Below are positions 32,197 through 40,598 of a DNA stretch of 64,000 nt, piece by piece. The position numbers and the translations under genes were made by a program. The DNA lies in assembly GCA_017991315.1 (NCBI GenBank), contig JAGOQS010000003.1, forward strand, positions 62,001 to 126,000, in the 5' to 3' direction. Below the pieces are notes generated by a model. It did no database searches, was not told the DNA's origin, and worked only from the letters and a program-made list of their open reading frames with translations. Source of the stretch: Ferrovibrio sp. (GTDB lineage: Bacteria > Pseudomonadota > Alphaproteobacteria > Ferrovibrionales > Ferrovibrionaceae). Every line of letters starts with the position of its first letter. The stretch's first letter is position 1.

Positions 32197-34176
32197 CTAG
32201 ATGTCGATCTCGCCCGCGAACTGGGCGTTTTCCTGGATGAACTGGAAACGCATTTCCGGCTTGCGGCCCATCAGGCGCTCCACCATGTCATGCGCTTCTT
32301 CCGCGATGTCGGTGCCGGCCTGCACCCGCAGCAACACCCGGTTCTTGCGATCCATGGTGGTTTCCTTCAATTGCTGCGGCGGCATTTCGCCGAGGCCCTT
32401 GAAGCGGCTGATCTCTATTTTGCCGCGGCTGTTGAAGGTGGTCTTCATCAGCTCTTCCTTATGCGCGTCGTCGCGCGCATAGGCGGTTTTGCCGCCCTGG
32501 CTGATGCGGAACAGCGGCGGCTGCGCCAGATAAAGATGGCCATTGCGGATCAGGCTTGGCATCTCGCGGAAGAAGAAGGTGATCAGCAGCGAGGCGATAT
32601 GCGCGCCGTCCACGTCGGCGTCGGTCATGATGATGACCTTGTCGTAGCGCAGATCTTCGTCGCGATACTTGGTGCCGGTGCCGCAGCCCAGCGCCTGGAT
32701 CAGGTCGGCGAGTTCCTGGTTGGCGGCCAGCTTGCCCGAGGTGGCGGAGGCGACGTTCAGGATCTTGCCGCGCAGCGGCAGGATGGCCTGGGTCTTGCGG
32801 TCGCGCGCCTGCTTGGCGGAGCCGCCGGCGCTGTCGCCTTCGACGATGAAGATTTCGGTGCCTGCCGCGCTGTCATCCGAGCAATCGGCCAGCTTGCCGG
32901 GCAGCCGCAGCTTGCGCGTGGCGCTCTTGCGGCCAACTTCTTTTTCAGCCCGGCGACGCAGGCGTTCCTCGGCGCGCTCGATGATGCGCAGCAGCAAAGC
33001 CGTGGCCTGCTGCGGGGCGCCGGCCAGCCAATGATCGAAATGATCCTTGATCGCGGTTTCGACCAGCTTGGCGGCTTCCACCGTCACCAGCTTTTCCTTG
33101 GTCTGGCCCTGGAATTGCGGTTCCTTGATGAACAGCGACAGCATGGCGGTGGCGCCGCTGACGATGTCTTCCGCCGTGATCTGGGCGCCGCGCTTGTTGT
33201 TGGTGAGGTCGGCGTAATCCTTGAAGCCGCGCAGCAGGGCCGAGCGGAAGCCGGCCTCGTGCGTGCCGCCTTCCGGCGTCGGCACGGTGTTGACGTAGGA
33301 ATTCAGCCAGCCATCGCCGATTTCCTGCGGCCAGTGGATCGCCCACTCGACCTGGCCGCGCTCGCCCGCCAACTGCGCCCGGCCGGCGAACGGCACCGGC
33401 GTGATGGTGGCTTGGCCTTCCAGGGCAGCGTTCAGATAATCCTGCAGGCCACCGGGGAAATGCAGCGTCGCTTCTGCCGGCGTCTCGTCGTCGCCCTTGA
33501 GCAGGTCGGCGGCGCATTTCCAGCGGATCTCGACGCCGGGATAGAGATAGGCCTTGGACCGCGCCATCTTGAACAGACGAGCCGGGCGGAAATGCGCGCC
33601 CTTGCCGAAAATCTGCTCGTCGGGATGGAAGGTGACGGTGGTGCCGCGACGGTTCGGCGCGGCGCCGACCTTGGCCAGCTTGCCCTGCGGCGTGCCGCGC
33701 GAATAATCCTGGCGCCACAATTCCCGCTCACGCGCCACTTCCACCACCAGGCGGTCGGACAGCGCATTCACCACCGAGATGCCGACGCCATGCAGGCCGC
33801 CAGCGGTGGAATAGACCTTGTCGGAGAACTTGCCGCCGGAATGCAGCGTGGTGAGGATCACTTCCAGCGCCGACTTGTCCTTGAACTTGGGGTGCTTGTC
33901 GATCGGGATGCCACGGCCGTTATCGGCCACCCGCAGGGAACCATCGGCCAGCAATTCCACCTCGATGCGGTCGGCATGGCCGGCCACGGCCTCGTCCATC
34001 GAGTTGTCCAGCACCTCGGCGAACAGGTGGTGCAGGGCGCGCTCGTCGATGCCGCCGATATACATGCCGGGGCGGCGGCGCACCGGTTCCAGGCCCTCGA
34101 GGACCTCAATATCCTTGGCGGTGTAGTCCGAGCCGCCCTTGGGGCCACCCTGGAACAAGTCATTCATCGAATTCAT
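32197..34176 (-). CDS. parE: DNA topoisomerase IV subunit B
   Basis: About 659 residues. GHKL ATPase motifs [23 protein letters not shown] and [15 protein letters not shown], transducer region, then TOPRIM with [16 protein letters not shown] and the metal motif DADVDGAHI. Length and the KILNV...[13 protein letters not shown] region fit ParE rather than GyrB. Decatenates daughter chromosomes with ParC. ATG 34176 is chosen; ATG 34167 is three codons downstream. Divergent from the thioesterase gene. Confidence 0.93.
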   Translation of the reverse strand: MNSMNDLFQGGPKGGSDYTAKDIEVLEGLEPVRRRPGMYIGGIDERALHHLFAEVLDNSMDEAVAGHADRIEVELLADGSLRVADNGRGIPIDKHPKFKDKSALEVILTTLHSGGKFSDKVYSTAGGLHGVGISVVNALSDRLVVEVARERELWRQDYSRGTPQGKLAKVGAAPNRRGTTVTFHPDEQIFGKGAHFRPARLFKMARSKAYLYPGVEIRWKCAADLLKGDDETPAEATLHFPGGLQDYLNAALEGQATITPVPFAGRAQLAGERGQVEWAIHWPQEIGDGWLNSYVNTVPTPEGGTHEAGFRSALLRGFKDYADLTNNKRGAQITAEDIVSGATAMLSLFIKEPQFQGQTKEKLVTVEAAKLVETAIKDHFDHWLAGAPQQATALLLRIIERAEERLRRRAEKEVGRKSATRKLRLPGKLADCSDDSAAGTEIFIVEGDSAGGSAKQARDRKTQAILPLRGKILNVASATSGKLAANQELADLIQALGCGTGTKYRDEDLRYDKVIIMTDADVDGAHIASLLITFFFREMPSLIRNGHLYLAQPPLFRISQGGKTAYARDDAHKEELMKTTFNSRGKIEISRFKGLGEMPPQQLKETTMDRKNRVLLRVQAGTDIAEEAHDMVERLMGRKPEMRFQFIQENAQFAGEIDI

Positions 34177-34294
34177 GGGCCGCGCTATACTGCAATCAGG
34201 GACCCCTGTATAGGGGCGGACGAATCGTTGGCTACCAAATATAGTATTTTTTGCAGGCGCGAAAAGCACTTAATCCGGCAAGCAGGAGTGGTGG

Positions 34295-34693
34295 ATGACC
34301 GAAGCGGCGGCTAAGACCAAGCGGGGCGAACCGGTGATCCGTACCGCGCCGATGCCCTCCGACATGAACGGCAACGGCGATATCTTCGGCGGCTGGGTGT
34401 TGAGCCAGATGGACATCGCCGGCGGCATCATTGCGGCGCGGCGGGCCATGGGCCGGGTCGCCACCGTGGCGGTCGATTCCATGACCTTCAAGCAGCCGAT
34501 CAAGGTCGGCGACGTGGTGTCGATCTATGCCACGGTGACGCGGGTCGGCCGTACCTCGATCTCTGTGCATATGGAAACCATCGTCGCCCGCCGGCTTGAC
34601 CCGGAAGAGATCAAGGTGACCGAGGGCACCTTCATTTATGTCGCCATCGACGATCAGGGCCGGCCCCGCCCGATCGCGGCGGCAGCATCGTGA
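34295..34693 (+). CDS. YciA-type acyl-CoA thioesterase
   Basis: 132-residue hotdog-fold thioesterase. The motif DMNGNGDIFGGWVLSQMDIAGGI with the catalytic aspartate on the hotdog helix is characteristic of YciA/BACH. AGGAG precedes the ATG. Hydrolyses acyl-CoAs to free acid and CoA. The stop overlaps the next GTG start by 4 nt. Confidence 0.88.
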   Translation: MTEAAAKTKRGEPVIRTAPMPSDMNGNGDIFGGWVLSQMDIAGGIIAARRAMGRVATVAVDSMTFKQPIKVGDVVSIYATVTRVGRTSISVHMETIVARRLDPEEIKVTEGTFIYVAIDDQGRPRPIAAAAS

Positions 34694-35163
34694 TCACGCC
34701 CCCGCCGCGCGGCTGGCTGGCCGACGAGGTGCAGGCGCCGGCCCTGGTGGACCTGCTGGCCTGGTACAACACCACGCGCGGCGACAAGCCGATCCTGCCA
34801 GTGGCCGCATTGCCGGCACTCTCGAAGCTGCCGGGCGGCGCCGACCTGGCGCTGGTCGAGATCGAGCCCTATGGCGGCTATCGCTACCGCTCCATGGGCA
34901 AGGCCTACAAGGCACTGGCGGCCCTGCCGCCCGATGGCGATGGCGTGACACGCGAAAGCCGCGCCGTGATCCGCCAGCATCTCGATCTCGCCAGCCGCGA
35001 AGGCCATCCGTTCCATATCAGCATCACGCGCTGGGACGGGCCGAACATCCTGCAATACGACCGCCTGATCCTGCCACTGGATGACGGCAACGGCACCATC
35101 ACCCATCTGCTGGTCGGCGAGGCCTTCCTGCGCTACGCCCGCGGCGGGCCGGAGGAGGAGTAG
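34690..35163 (+). CDS. PAS-like domain protein (PAS_5/DUF1457-like)
   Basis: 157 residues starting with GTG. The pattern (LVDLLAWYNTTRGDKPILPV...GYRYRSMGKAYKAL...ILQYDRLILPLDDGNGTITHLLVGEAF) resembles the PAS_5 group of single-domain proteins common in Rhodospirillales. No signal peptide or output domain. Coupled to the thioesterase. Function unknown. Confidence 0.55.
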   Translation: MITPPPRGWLADEVQAPALVDLLAWYNTTRGDKPILPVAALPALSKLPGGADLALVEIEPYGGYRYRSMGKAYKALAALPPDGDGVTRESRAVIRQHLDLASREGHPFHISITRWDGPNILQYDRLILPLDDGNGTITHLLVGEAFLRYARGGPEEE

Positions 35164-35164
35164 G

Positions 35165-35196
35165 GTTGCCGATTTTTGTATATTATCATAATATAC
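35165..35196 (+). promoter_or_regulatory. brnTA promoter with palindromic operator
   Basis: GTATATTAT-C-ATAATATAC (35178–35196) is a perfect 9-bp dyad around one base. TTGCCG at 35165–35170 and ATAATA at 35188–35193 are spaced 17 bp, so the palindrome covers the −10. This fits autorepression by the antitoxin. It ends 4 bp before the toxin ATG. Confidence 0.7.
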
Positions 35197-35200
35197 ACCG

Positions 35201-35506
35201 ATGATTGACCTCGACCGCATCGTCGGGTTCGACTGGGATGGCGGCAATGCCCGCAAGAGCGAGGACAAGCACGGCATCAGTCAAAGTATGGCCGAGCAGG
35301 TGTTCTTCAATGAGCCGTTATTGCTGCTGTCTGATGAGCGGCATAGCGGCGGCGAACCTCGGTATCATGCTCTTGGCCGCAGTGACGATGGCCGCCTGCT
35401 GCACATTACGTTCACGTTGCGCAGTCAGGGCACAATGATCCGGGTCATATCGGCGCGCGGCATGCATAGGAAGGAGTGGCTGCGTTATGGCGAAGAAGAA
35501 GTTTAA
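35201..35506 (+). CDS. brnT: BrnT-family toxin
   Basis: 101 residues. The family pattern is clear: GFDWDGGNARKSEDKHGIS, then AEQVFFNEP, RYHALGRSDDGRLLHITFTLR and IRVISARGMHRKEWLRY. BrnT is a RelE-fold ribonuclease toxin that stops translation. The antitoxin gene follows with a 20-nt overlap, the usual toxin-first order of brnTA. Confidence 0.88.
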   Translation: MIDLDRIVGFDWDGGNARKSEDKHGISQSMAEQVFFNEPLLLLSDERHSGGEPRYHALGRSDDGRLLHITFTLRSQGTMIRVISARGMHRKEWLRYGEEEV

Positions 35507-35750
35507 AACCATGCCGGTTTTTGCTTCCGAAGCGGAAGAGCGGGCTTTCTGGGAAAGCCATGATTCCAGCGATTACGTCGATTGGAGCAAGGCGAAGCGT
35601 GCGCGCCTGCCCAATCTGAAGCCGACCACCACATCGATTTCCCTGCGCCTGCCGGTCGGCCTTTTGGATCAGATCAAAGTGGCAGCCAACAAGCGTGACA
35701 TGCCCTATCAGTCTCTGATCAAGGCGTGGTTGGCCGAGAAAGTCGGCTAG
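35487..35750 (+). CDS. brnA: BrnA-type antitoxin (ribbon-helix-helix)
   Basis: 87 residues: FASEAEERAFWESHDSSDYVDWSKAKR, then the ribbon-helix-helix TTTSISLRLPVGLLDQIKVAANKRDMPYQSLIKAWLAEKV. This CopG-like architecture is the DNA-binding antitoxin that neutralises the toxin and represses the operon. It starts 20 nt inside brnT. The dyad at 35178–35196 is its likely operator. Confidence 0.85.
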   Translation: MAKKKFKTMPVFASEAEERAFWESHDSSDYVDWSKAKRARLPNLKPTTTSISLRLPVGLLDQIKVAANKRDMPYQSLIKAWLAEKVG

Positions 35751-35752
35751 AA

Positions 35753-36814
35753 CTAGAACCCCAAACTTTCGCCGATCTTCAGCGGCAGCACGGCATCCGC
35801 TGTGTAGCCGGCCTTGCCGCCAGCATCGCGGAAGCGCGGCGCTGCCTCGAAGGCCGGTTCCTGGGTCAGCACCACGGTGCCCCAGTGCATGCCGACCAGC
35901 CGTTTCGCGCCGATATCGCGGCCCAATTGCACAGCTTCCTCTGGTGTAGTGTGGCTGGCTTTCATGATTGCCTGCGGTTCATAGGCGCCGATGCCGATCA
36001 GCGCCAGGTCGACCGGCGCGAAGCGGCTGCCGATATCCTTGAACACCGCGCCATAGGCAGTGTCGCCACTGAAATAGACCCGTTTGCCGCCACCCTCGAT
36101 GACGAAGCCGGCCCATAATGTGCGGTTGGTATCGAACAGTGTGCGGCGCGAGAAATGCACTGCCGGCACGGCGGTGATCTTGAGGCCGCTGCGCTCGATG
36201 CTGTCATACCAATCCAGCTCGACCACGTTGGCATAGCCGCGTTCGCGGAAGAAATCGCCAAGCTTGAGCGGCACCACGACAGTGATGCGATCCTTGCCGG
36301 GCAGGGCCTCGATGGTGCGCTCATCCAGGTGGTCGTAATGGTTATGGCTCACCAGCAACAGGTCCAGCGGTGGCAATTGCTCGACGCCCATGGCCGCCGG
36401 CACATAGCGTTGCGGCCCGAAGAAATATGGCCCGGCGCGGGTGGATAAATAGGGGTCGGTGATCAGCGTGGCGCCGTTCAGGCGCAGCAGGAAAGCGGCA
36501 TGGCCGAGCCAGGTGACATGGTCCTGGCCGGCCAGCGCGGCGCGGCCAGCCTGCGTTTCGGCGGCGCTGAGCACATGGCCGGGCGGCGGCTCCGGCGGAT
36601 CGAAGGAGCGCAGGAACTGGCCGAACAGGAAGGGCGCGAAATCGCTGAAGCCAGCCGTGCGCGGCGGGCTGCCCGGCGGGTTGCGGAAGCGGCCATCGGC
36701 CAGGTGGTGATAGGGCTTGCCCTCGGCCTGCAAGGCGTCGGGCGCGGGGGTGCAGGCGCCCAATACCAGAAGCAACAGCAGCAGGGCGGCGAAGGAGGGG
36801 GCTCTTGGCGTCAT
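35753..36814 (-). CDS. MBL-fold lipoprotein (NAPE-PLD/UlaG-like)
   Basis: 353 residues. Lipoprotein signal MTPRAPSFAALLLLLLVLGAC, then a metallo-beta-lactamase fold: SHNHYDHLD (HxHxDH), later histidines in VPAVHFSRR, FSGDTAYG and MHWGT. The pattern resembles the N-acyl-phosphatidylethanolamine phospholipase D-like group. Anchored in the envelope; the substrate may be a phospholipid but is unproven. ATG 36814 is chosen as the start of the signal. Confidence 0.8.
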   Translation of the reverse strand: MTPRAPSFAALLLLLLVLGACTPAPDALQAEGKPYHHLADGRFRNPPGSPPRTAGFSDFAPFLFGQFLRSFDPPEPPPGHVLSAAETQAGRAALAGQDHVTWLGHAAFLLRLNGATLITDPYLSTRAGPYFFGPQRYVPAAMGVEQLPPLDLLLVSHNHYDHLDERTIEALPGKDRITVVVPLKLGDFFRERGYANVVELDWYDSIERSGLKITAVPAVHFSRRTLFDTNRTLWAGFVIEGGGKRVYFSGDTAYGAVFKDIGSRFAPVDLALIGIGAYEPQAIMKASHTTPEEAVQLGRDIGAKRLVGMHWGTVVLTQEPAFEAAPRFRDAGGKAGYTADAVLPLKIGESLGF

Positions 36815-36900
36815 GGCGCGAGGATAGGGCGCCGGCTGGAACCGGCAAACCCCGGAAGGGTTTGAACTTTTGGTGATTTGCAACCCATGTGAGAGAACCG

Positions 36901-36944
36901 TTGACGCCGCCCCAGGGCAGCACATATCTTACATACAAGATATG
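36901..36944 (+). promoter_or_regulatory. promoter and candidate operator of the GntR regulator gene
   Basis: TTGACG (36901–36906) and TATCTT (36925–36930), spacer 18 bp. The inverted repeat CATATCTT-N6-AAGATATG (36923–36944) covers the −10. This suggests autorepression by the FadR-type regulator that starts at 37005. Confidence 0.55.
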
Positions 36945-37004
36945 CAAAGGCGCCGTCAGGTCAGCAAGGCCGGCAGGCAGCCACAGGGAGGGGAGCGGGG
37001 AGCC

Positions 37005-37772
37005 ATGTCGAGCGGCCCGCAGGTGCAGGCGGTGCCGGTATTGGTGCCGCCGGTACAGCGCAACAATCTGTCCGGCACAAGCCAGGGGCGTACCTTGGGG
37101 CGCAGCGCCACGGCGGCGGCGCGCGTGCATGAGCGGCTGCGCGAAGACATCCTCTCGCTGGCCCTGCCGCCCGGCTCGTCGCTGTCCGAAAACGATCTGG
37201 CGCGCAGCTTCGGTGTCAGCCGCACCCCGGTGCGCGAGGCCCTGCTGCGGCTCTCCGACGAGAACCTGGTGGAGATCGTGCCGAAATCCGGCACCACGGT
37301 CAGCCGTATTCCCTATGCCAAGCTCGGCGAGGCCATCGTGATCCGCCGCGCGCTGGAAGAGGTGGCGGTGCGCAAGGCCGCCGAGCGGGCGTCGAAAAGC
37401 CAGATCACCGGCCTGCACGCCATCATCGAACGCCAGCGCGAGGCCGAACTGGCCAATGACGCGGAAGCCTTCCACAATGCCGACGAGGCCCTGCATGCCG
37501 CCATCGCCGAGGCGGCCGGCTATCCCGGCATCTGGGTGCTGGTGCGGCAGGTGAAATTCCATGTCGACCGTTTCCGCCGCCTCACCCTGCCGCAGGTGGG
37601 TCGCATCGCCCGCGTGATCGAGGAGCATGAAGCGGTGGTGGCTGCCATCGCGCGCCACGACGGCGAAGCGGCTTTGCGCGCCATGGACCACCATCTCGAC
37701 GGCCTGCAGGGCAGCCTGCCCGATATCCGCAGCATCAATCCCGATTACTTCACCGAGGAGGATGAAGTCTGA
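37005..37772 (+). CDS. GntR/FadR-family regulator of the TRAP cluster
   Basis: 255 residues: N-terminal winged helix (LPPGSSLSENDLARSFGVSRTPVREALLRLSDENLVEIVPKSGTTV) and an all-helical FCD effector domain (RRALEEVAVRKAAERA...HNADEALHAAIAEAAG...EEHEAVVAAIARHDGEAALRAMDHHL) with metal-binding histidines. FCD-type GntR proteins usually sense sugar acids or similar organic acids. Directly upstream of dctP, so it probably represses the TRAP transporter and the enolase-superfamily enzyme. ATG 37005 follows a purine-rich RBS; ATG 36942 would overlap the operator. Confidence 0.85.
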   Translation: MSSGPQVQAVPVLVPPVQRNNLSGTSQGRTLGRSATAAARVHERLREDILSLALPPGSSLSENDLARSFGVSRTPVREALLRLSDENLVEIVPKSGTTVSRIPYAKLGEAIVIRRALEEVAVRKAAERASKSQITGLHAIIERQREAELANDAEAFHNADEALHAAIAEAAGYPGIWVLVRQVKFHVDRFRRLTLPQVGRIARVIEEHEAVVAAIARHDGEAALRAMDHHLDGLQGSLPDIRSINPDYFTEEDEV

Positions 37773-37778
37773 CCCCGC

Positions 37779-37797
37779 GCCCCGGAGGCACCGGGGC
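37779..37797 (+). other. stem-loop between the regulator and dctP
   Basis: GCCCCGG–AGGCA–CCGGGGC, a 7-bp GC stem 6 bp after the regulator stop. No T-run, so possibly a processing or attenuation structure. Confidence 0.45.
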
Positions 37798-37836
37798 ACT
37801 TGTGTAGCTGTTCATAAAAACCGGAGGAACCGCACG

Positions 37837-38811
37837 ATGAAACTGTTCGCATTCGCCGCTGCCGGCCTGGCCATGGCCGTCGCCGCCACGCCCGCCCTGG
37901 CGCAGACCAAGCTGAAATGGGCGCATGTCTATGAAACGCCCGAGCCTTATCATACCGAGGCATTGTGGGCGGCGCAGGAAATCGCCAAGCGCACCAACAA
38001 CAAGTACCAGGTCGACGTATTTGCCGCCTCGCAGCTCGGCAACGAGAACCAGATCAACGAGGCGCTCACGCTGGGCACTGTGGATATCATCTACACCGGC
38101 GTAGCTTTCGCCGGTTCGATCCACAAGCCGATCGCGATCTCGAACGCGCCGTTCATCCTGCGCGATTTCGACCATTGGAAGGCCTATCGCGATTCAAAGC
38201 TGTTCACCGACATCGCGTCGGGCTACGAGCAGAAGACCAAGCATAAGGTGACGGCACTGACCTATTATGGCCAGCGGCATCTCACCGCCAACAAGGCGAT
38301 CAACAAGCCCGAGGACATGAAGGGCATGAAGCTGCGCGTGCCGCCGGCGCCGCTGTACCTGATGTTCACCAAGTCGGTGGGCGCCAATGCGACGCCGATT
38401 GCCTTTGCCGAGGTCTACCTCGCTCTGCAACAGGGCACCGTGGACGGCCAGGAGAATCCGCTGCCGACCATCATGGCGAAGAAGTTCTACGAAGTGCAGA
38501 GCCACATCATGCTGTCGGGCCATATCACCGAAAGCCTGCTCAGCATTGTCGGCGGCCATGTCTGGAACAAGCTGAGCGCCGACGAGAAGACGATCTTCAC
38601 CGATGTGCTGAAGACCGCCGCCTCGCGCGCCACGGATCAGATCCGTATCTCGGAACAGAACCTGGCGGCGGAATTCCGCAAGCTCGGCAAGACCGTGGTG
38701 GAAGTGGACCGCAAGCCGTTCATTGCCGCTGCCGCGCCGCTGCATAACGATGCCTCGGCGGGCGCCGGCTGGAGCAAGGCGGAATACGACACGCTGCAGG
38801 CGCTGAAGTAA
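37837..38811 (+). CDS. dctP: TRAP transporter substrate-binding protein
   Basis: 324 residues of the DctP/SiaP family. Signal peptide (cleavage near ALAQT, residue 23). Family core KLRVPPAPLYLMF with the carboxylate-binding arginine R167, and FAEVYLALQQGTVDGQENP. GGAGG RBS. Binds a carboxylate in the periplasm for the membrane subunits encoded at 40012–41873. A strong terminator-like hairpin follows, and an opposite-strand gene separates it from dctQM. Confidence 0.9.
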   Translation: MKLFAFAAAGLAMAVAATPALAQTKLKWAHVYETPEPYHTEALWAAQEIAKRTNNKYQVDVFAASQLGNENQINEALTLGTVDIIYTGVAFAGSIHKPIAISNAPFILRDFDHWKAYRDSKLFTDIASGYEQKTKHKVTALTYYGQRHLTANKAINKPEDMKGMKLRVPPAPLYLMFTKSVGANATPIAFAEVYLALQQGTVDGQENPLPTIMAKKFYEVQSHIMLSGHITESLLSIVGGHVWNKLSADEKTIFTDVLKTAASRATDQIRISEQNLAAEFRKLGKTVVEVDRKPFIAAAAPLHNDASAGAGWSKAEYDTLQALK

Positions 38812-38821
38812 ATCCGAACCT

Positions 38822-38860
38822 CCCGGCGGCGCCGTGCATGCGGCGCCGCCGGGTTCTCTT
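38822..38860 (+). terminator. terminator-like hairpin after dctP
   Basis: A perfect 13-bp stem (38822–38834 with 38841–38853; CCCGGCGGCGCCG arm) and 6-nt loop, followed by TTCTCTT. It lies between convergent dctP and the enolase-superfamily gene. Confidence 0.75.
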
Positions 38861-38863
38861 CAA

Positions 38864-39973
38864 TCACGCTTTGATGACGATGGGGGTAAAGGCCTGATGC
38901 TTCGCAATGGCCTGCCAGTCCCAGGCAATGCCAAGGCCCGGCATATCCGGCGCCGTGACCTTGCCGTTCGTCACCTCGAGCCTGCTGCTCGCCACCGGGT
39001 CGAGTTGCGGAATCCATTCCACCCAGGCGGCATTGGGCACGGCGGCACACAGCGAGACATGCAATTCCATCAGGAAATGCGGGCAGATCGCCACATTGAA
39101 GCTCTCCGCCAGATGGGCCACCTTCAGCCATGGCGTGATGCCGCCGATGCGCGCCACGTCGGCCTGCACGATGGAGCAGGCGCGGTTTTGCAGATATTCC
39201 CGGAAATGGCTGGGGTGATAGATCGATTCACCCACCGCCACCGGCAGGCTGGTCGACTGGCTCAAGCGCACATGGCCGTCCATGTCTTCGGCCGGCAGCG
39301 GTTCCTCGAACCAGGCCAGGTCCAGCGCTTCGTAATGCCGCGCGCGGCGGATCGCTTCCGCCACCGTGAAAGCCTGGTTGGCATCCACCATGATTTCGAA
39401 AGCCGGGCCGACGGCCTCGCGCACCGCGCCGAGCCGCGCCATGTCTTCCGCCACATGCGGTCGGCCGACCTTGATCTTGCTGCCGCCGAAGCCGCCGGCC
39501 CTGGCGGCGAGTGCGTCATCCACCAGCGCCTGCGGCTCGATATGCAGCCAGCCGCCCTCGGTGGTGTAGACCGGCACGCTCCGCTGCGCGCCACCAGCTT
39601 CCAGCCACAATGGCCGGTTGGCGGCAAGGCAGCGCAGGTCCCAGAGCGCCGTGTCGATGGCCGCCAGCGCCAGCGCGGTGATGGCGCCCACCGCCGTGGC
39701 GTGTGTCGAGAAGAACAGGCTTTTCCAGATCGCCTCGATCTCCAGCGGATCGCGGCCCAGGAGGCGCGGCGCCAGGTGATCGCGCAGCAGGGCCACCACC
39801 GAGGAACCGCCGGTGCCGATAGTGTAGCTGTAGCCGGTGCCGGTAAGTCCGTCGCTGGTGGTGATGCGCACCATCGGCGTTTCCTGGGTGATGAAAGACT
39901 GGATCGCATCGGTGCGCTTCACCAGCGGCGCCAGATCGACCTGCAGGATTTCCACGCACGTAATCGTTGCCAT
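38864..39973 (-). CDS. mandelate racemase/muconate lactonizing enzyme-family protein (acid sugar dehydratase-like)
   Basis: 369-residue enolase-superfamily enzyme. KxK base K166/K168 (SKIKVG), metal ligands D197 (MVDANQAF), E223 (WFEEPL) and E249 (AVGES), and His in ICPHFLMELH (H299), the mandelate racemase subgroup layout. Likely a dehydratase or racemase acting on the organic acid brought in by the TRAP system. It is on the minus strand between dctP and dctQ, 38 bp from the dctQ start, with its own GGAGG RBS. Confidence 0.85.
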   Translation of the reverse strand: MATITCVEILQVDLAPLVKRTDAIQSFITQETPMVRITTSDGLTGTGYSYTIGTGGSSVVALLRDHLAPRLLGRDPLEIEAIWKSLFFSTHATAVGAITALALAAIDTALWDLRCLAANRPLWLEAGGAQRSVPVYTTEGGWLHIEPQALVDDALAARAGGFGGSKIKVGRPHVAEDMARLGAVREAVGPAFEIMVDANQAFTVAEAIRRARHYEALDLAWFEEPLPAEDMDGHVRLSQSTSLPVAVGESIYHPSHFREYLQNRACSIVQADVARIGGITPWLKVAHLAESFNVAICPHFLMELHVSLCAAVPNAAWVEWIPQLDPVASSRLEVTNGKVTAPDMPGLGIAWDWQAIAKHQAFTPIVIKA

Positions 39974-40011
39974 CCACTTCCTCCATTTTCTTGCAGTCTA
40001 GAGGCTAAGTC

Positions 40012-40572
40012 ATGACCAAGCCAGAGATGAACCCGTCACACGGCGAAGACCCGCATTTGATCGAAGTCACCGATCCGGAAGTGAAGATCGAGCCTTATAT
40101 CGAGGACATGCTGGGTTTCGTGATTTTCTGGGGCTTGGCCTTCGTGGTCTTCCTGCAATTCTTCTCGCGCTACATCCTCAATGATTCCTACGCCTGGACC
40201 GAGGAGATTTCGCGCTACCTGCTGATGTGGGTCACGTTCATCGGCGGCGCCACGGCGATGCGGCGCGGCACCCATATCGGCGTTGAGGCAATCCAGCATT
40301 TCCTGCCCGATAGGCTGGCGCGGTTAAGCCGCTTCATCATCGACATCATTACGCTCGGATTTATTGCCGCACTCTGCTGGTTCGGCATCACCGTTACCGA
40401 GCGAATGCAGATTCAGACCATGACCGTGATCGAATGGCCGATGAGCATCGTCTATGCCGGTGTCGCGCTGGGCTGCTTCCTGATGCTCTATCGCTGCGTC
40501 CGCGTGGTGTTCGGTAATGCCAAGCGCGGTTGGCGCGAAGATCCGAACAAGGCCAGCCTCATCATCGACTGA
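40012..40572 (+). CDS. dctQ: TRAP transporter small membrane subunit
   Basis: 186 residues, four membrane segments, with the DctQ core FSRYILNDSYAWTEEISRYLLMWVTFIGGATAMRRGTHIGVE. Its start is 38 bp from that of the divergent enolase-superfamily gene, so little room exists for a separate promoter. The large subunit follows after 26 bp. Confidence 0.88.
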   Translation: MTKPEMNPSHGEDPHLIEVTDPEVKIEPYIEDMLGFVIFWGLAFVVFLQFFSRYILNDSYAWTEEISRYLLMWVTFIGGATAMRRGTHIGVEAIQHFLPDRLARLSRFIIDIITLGFIAALCWFGITVTERMQIQTMTVIEWPMSIVYAGVALGCFLMLYRCVRVVFGNAKRGWREDPNKASLIID

Positions 40573-40598
40573 ACTACGGATTCGCAGGAGTTACCCGC

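Noticed and set aside
31843-34314. 823-residue open frame opposite parE
   Set aside because: Runs antisense through the complete parE gene with no recognisable domain. Such frames are common opposite GC-rich genes.
35753-36118. plus-strand frame of ~130 residues over the MBL lipoprotein gene
   Set aside because: Shadow of a gene with a full HxHxDH metal site on the other strand.
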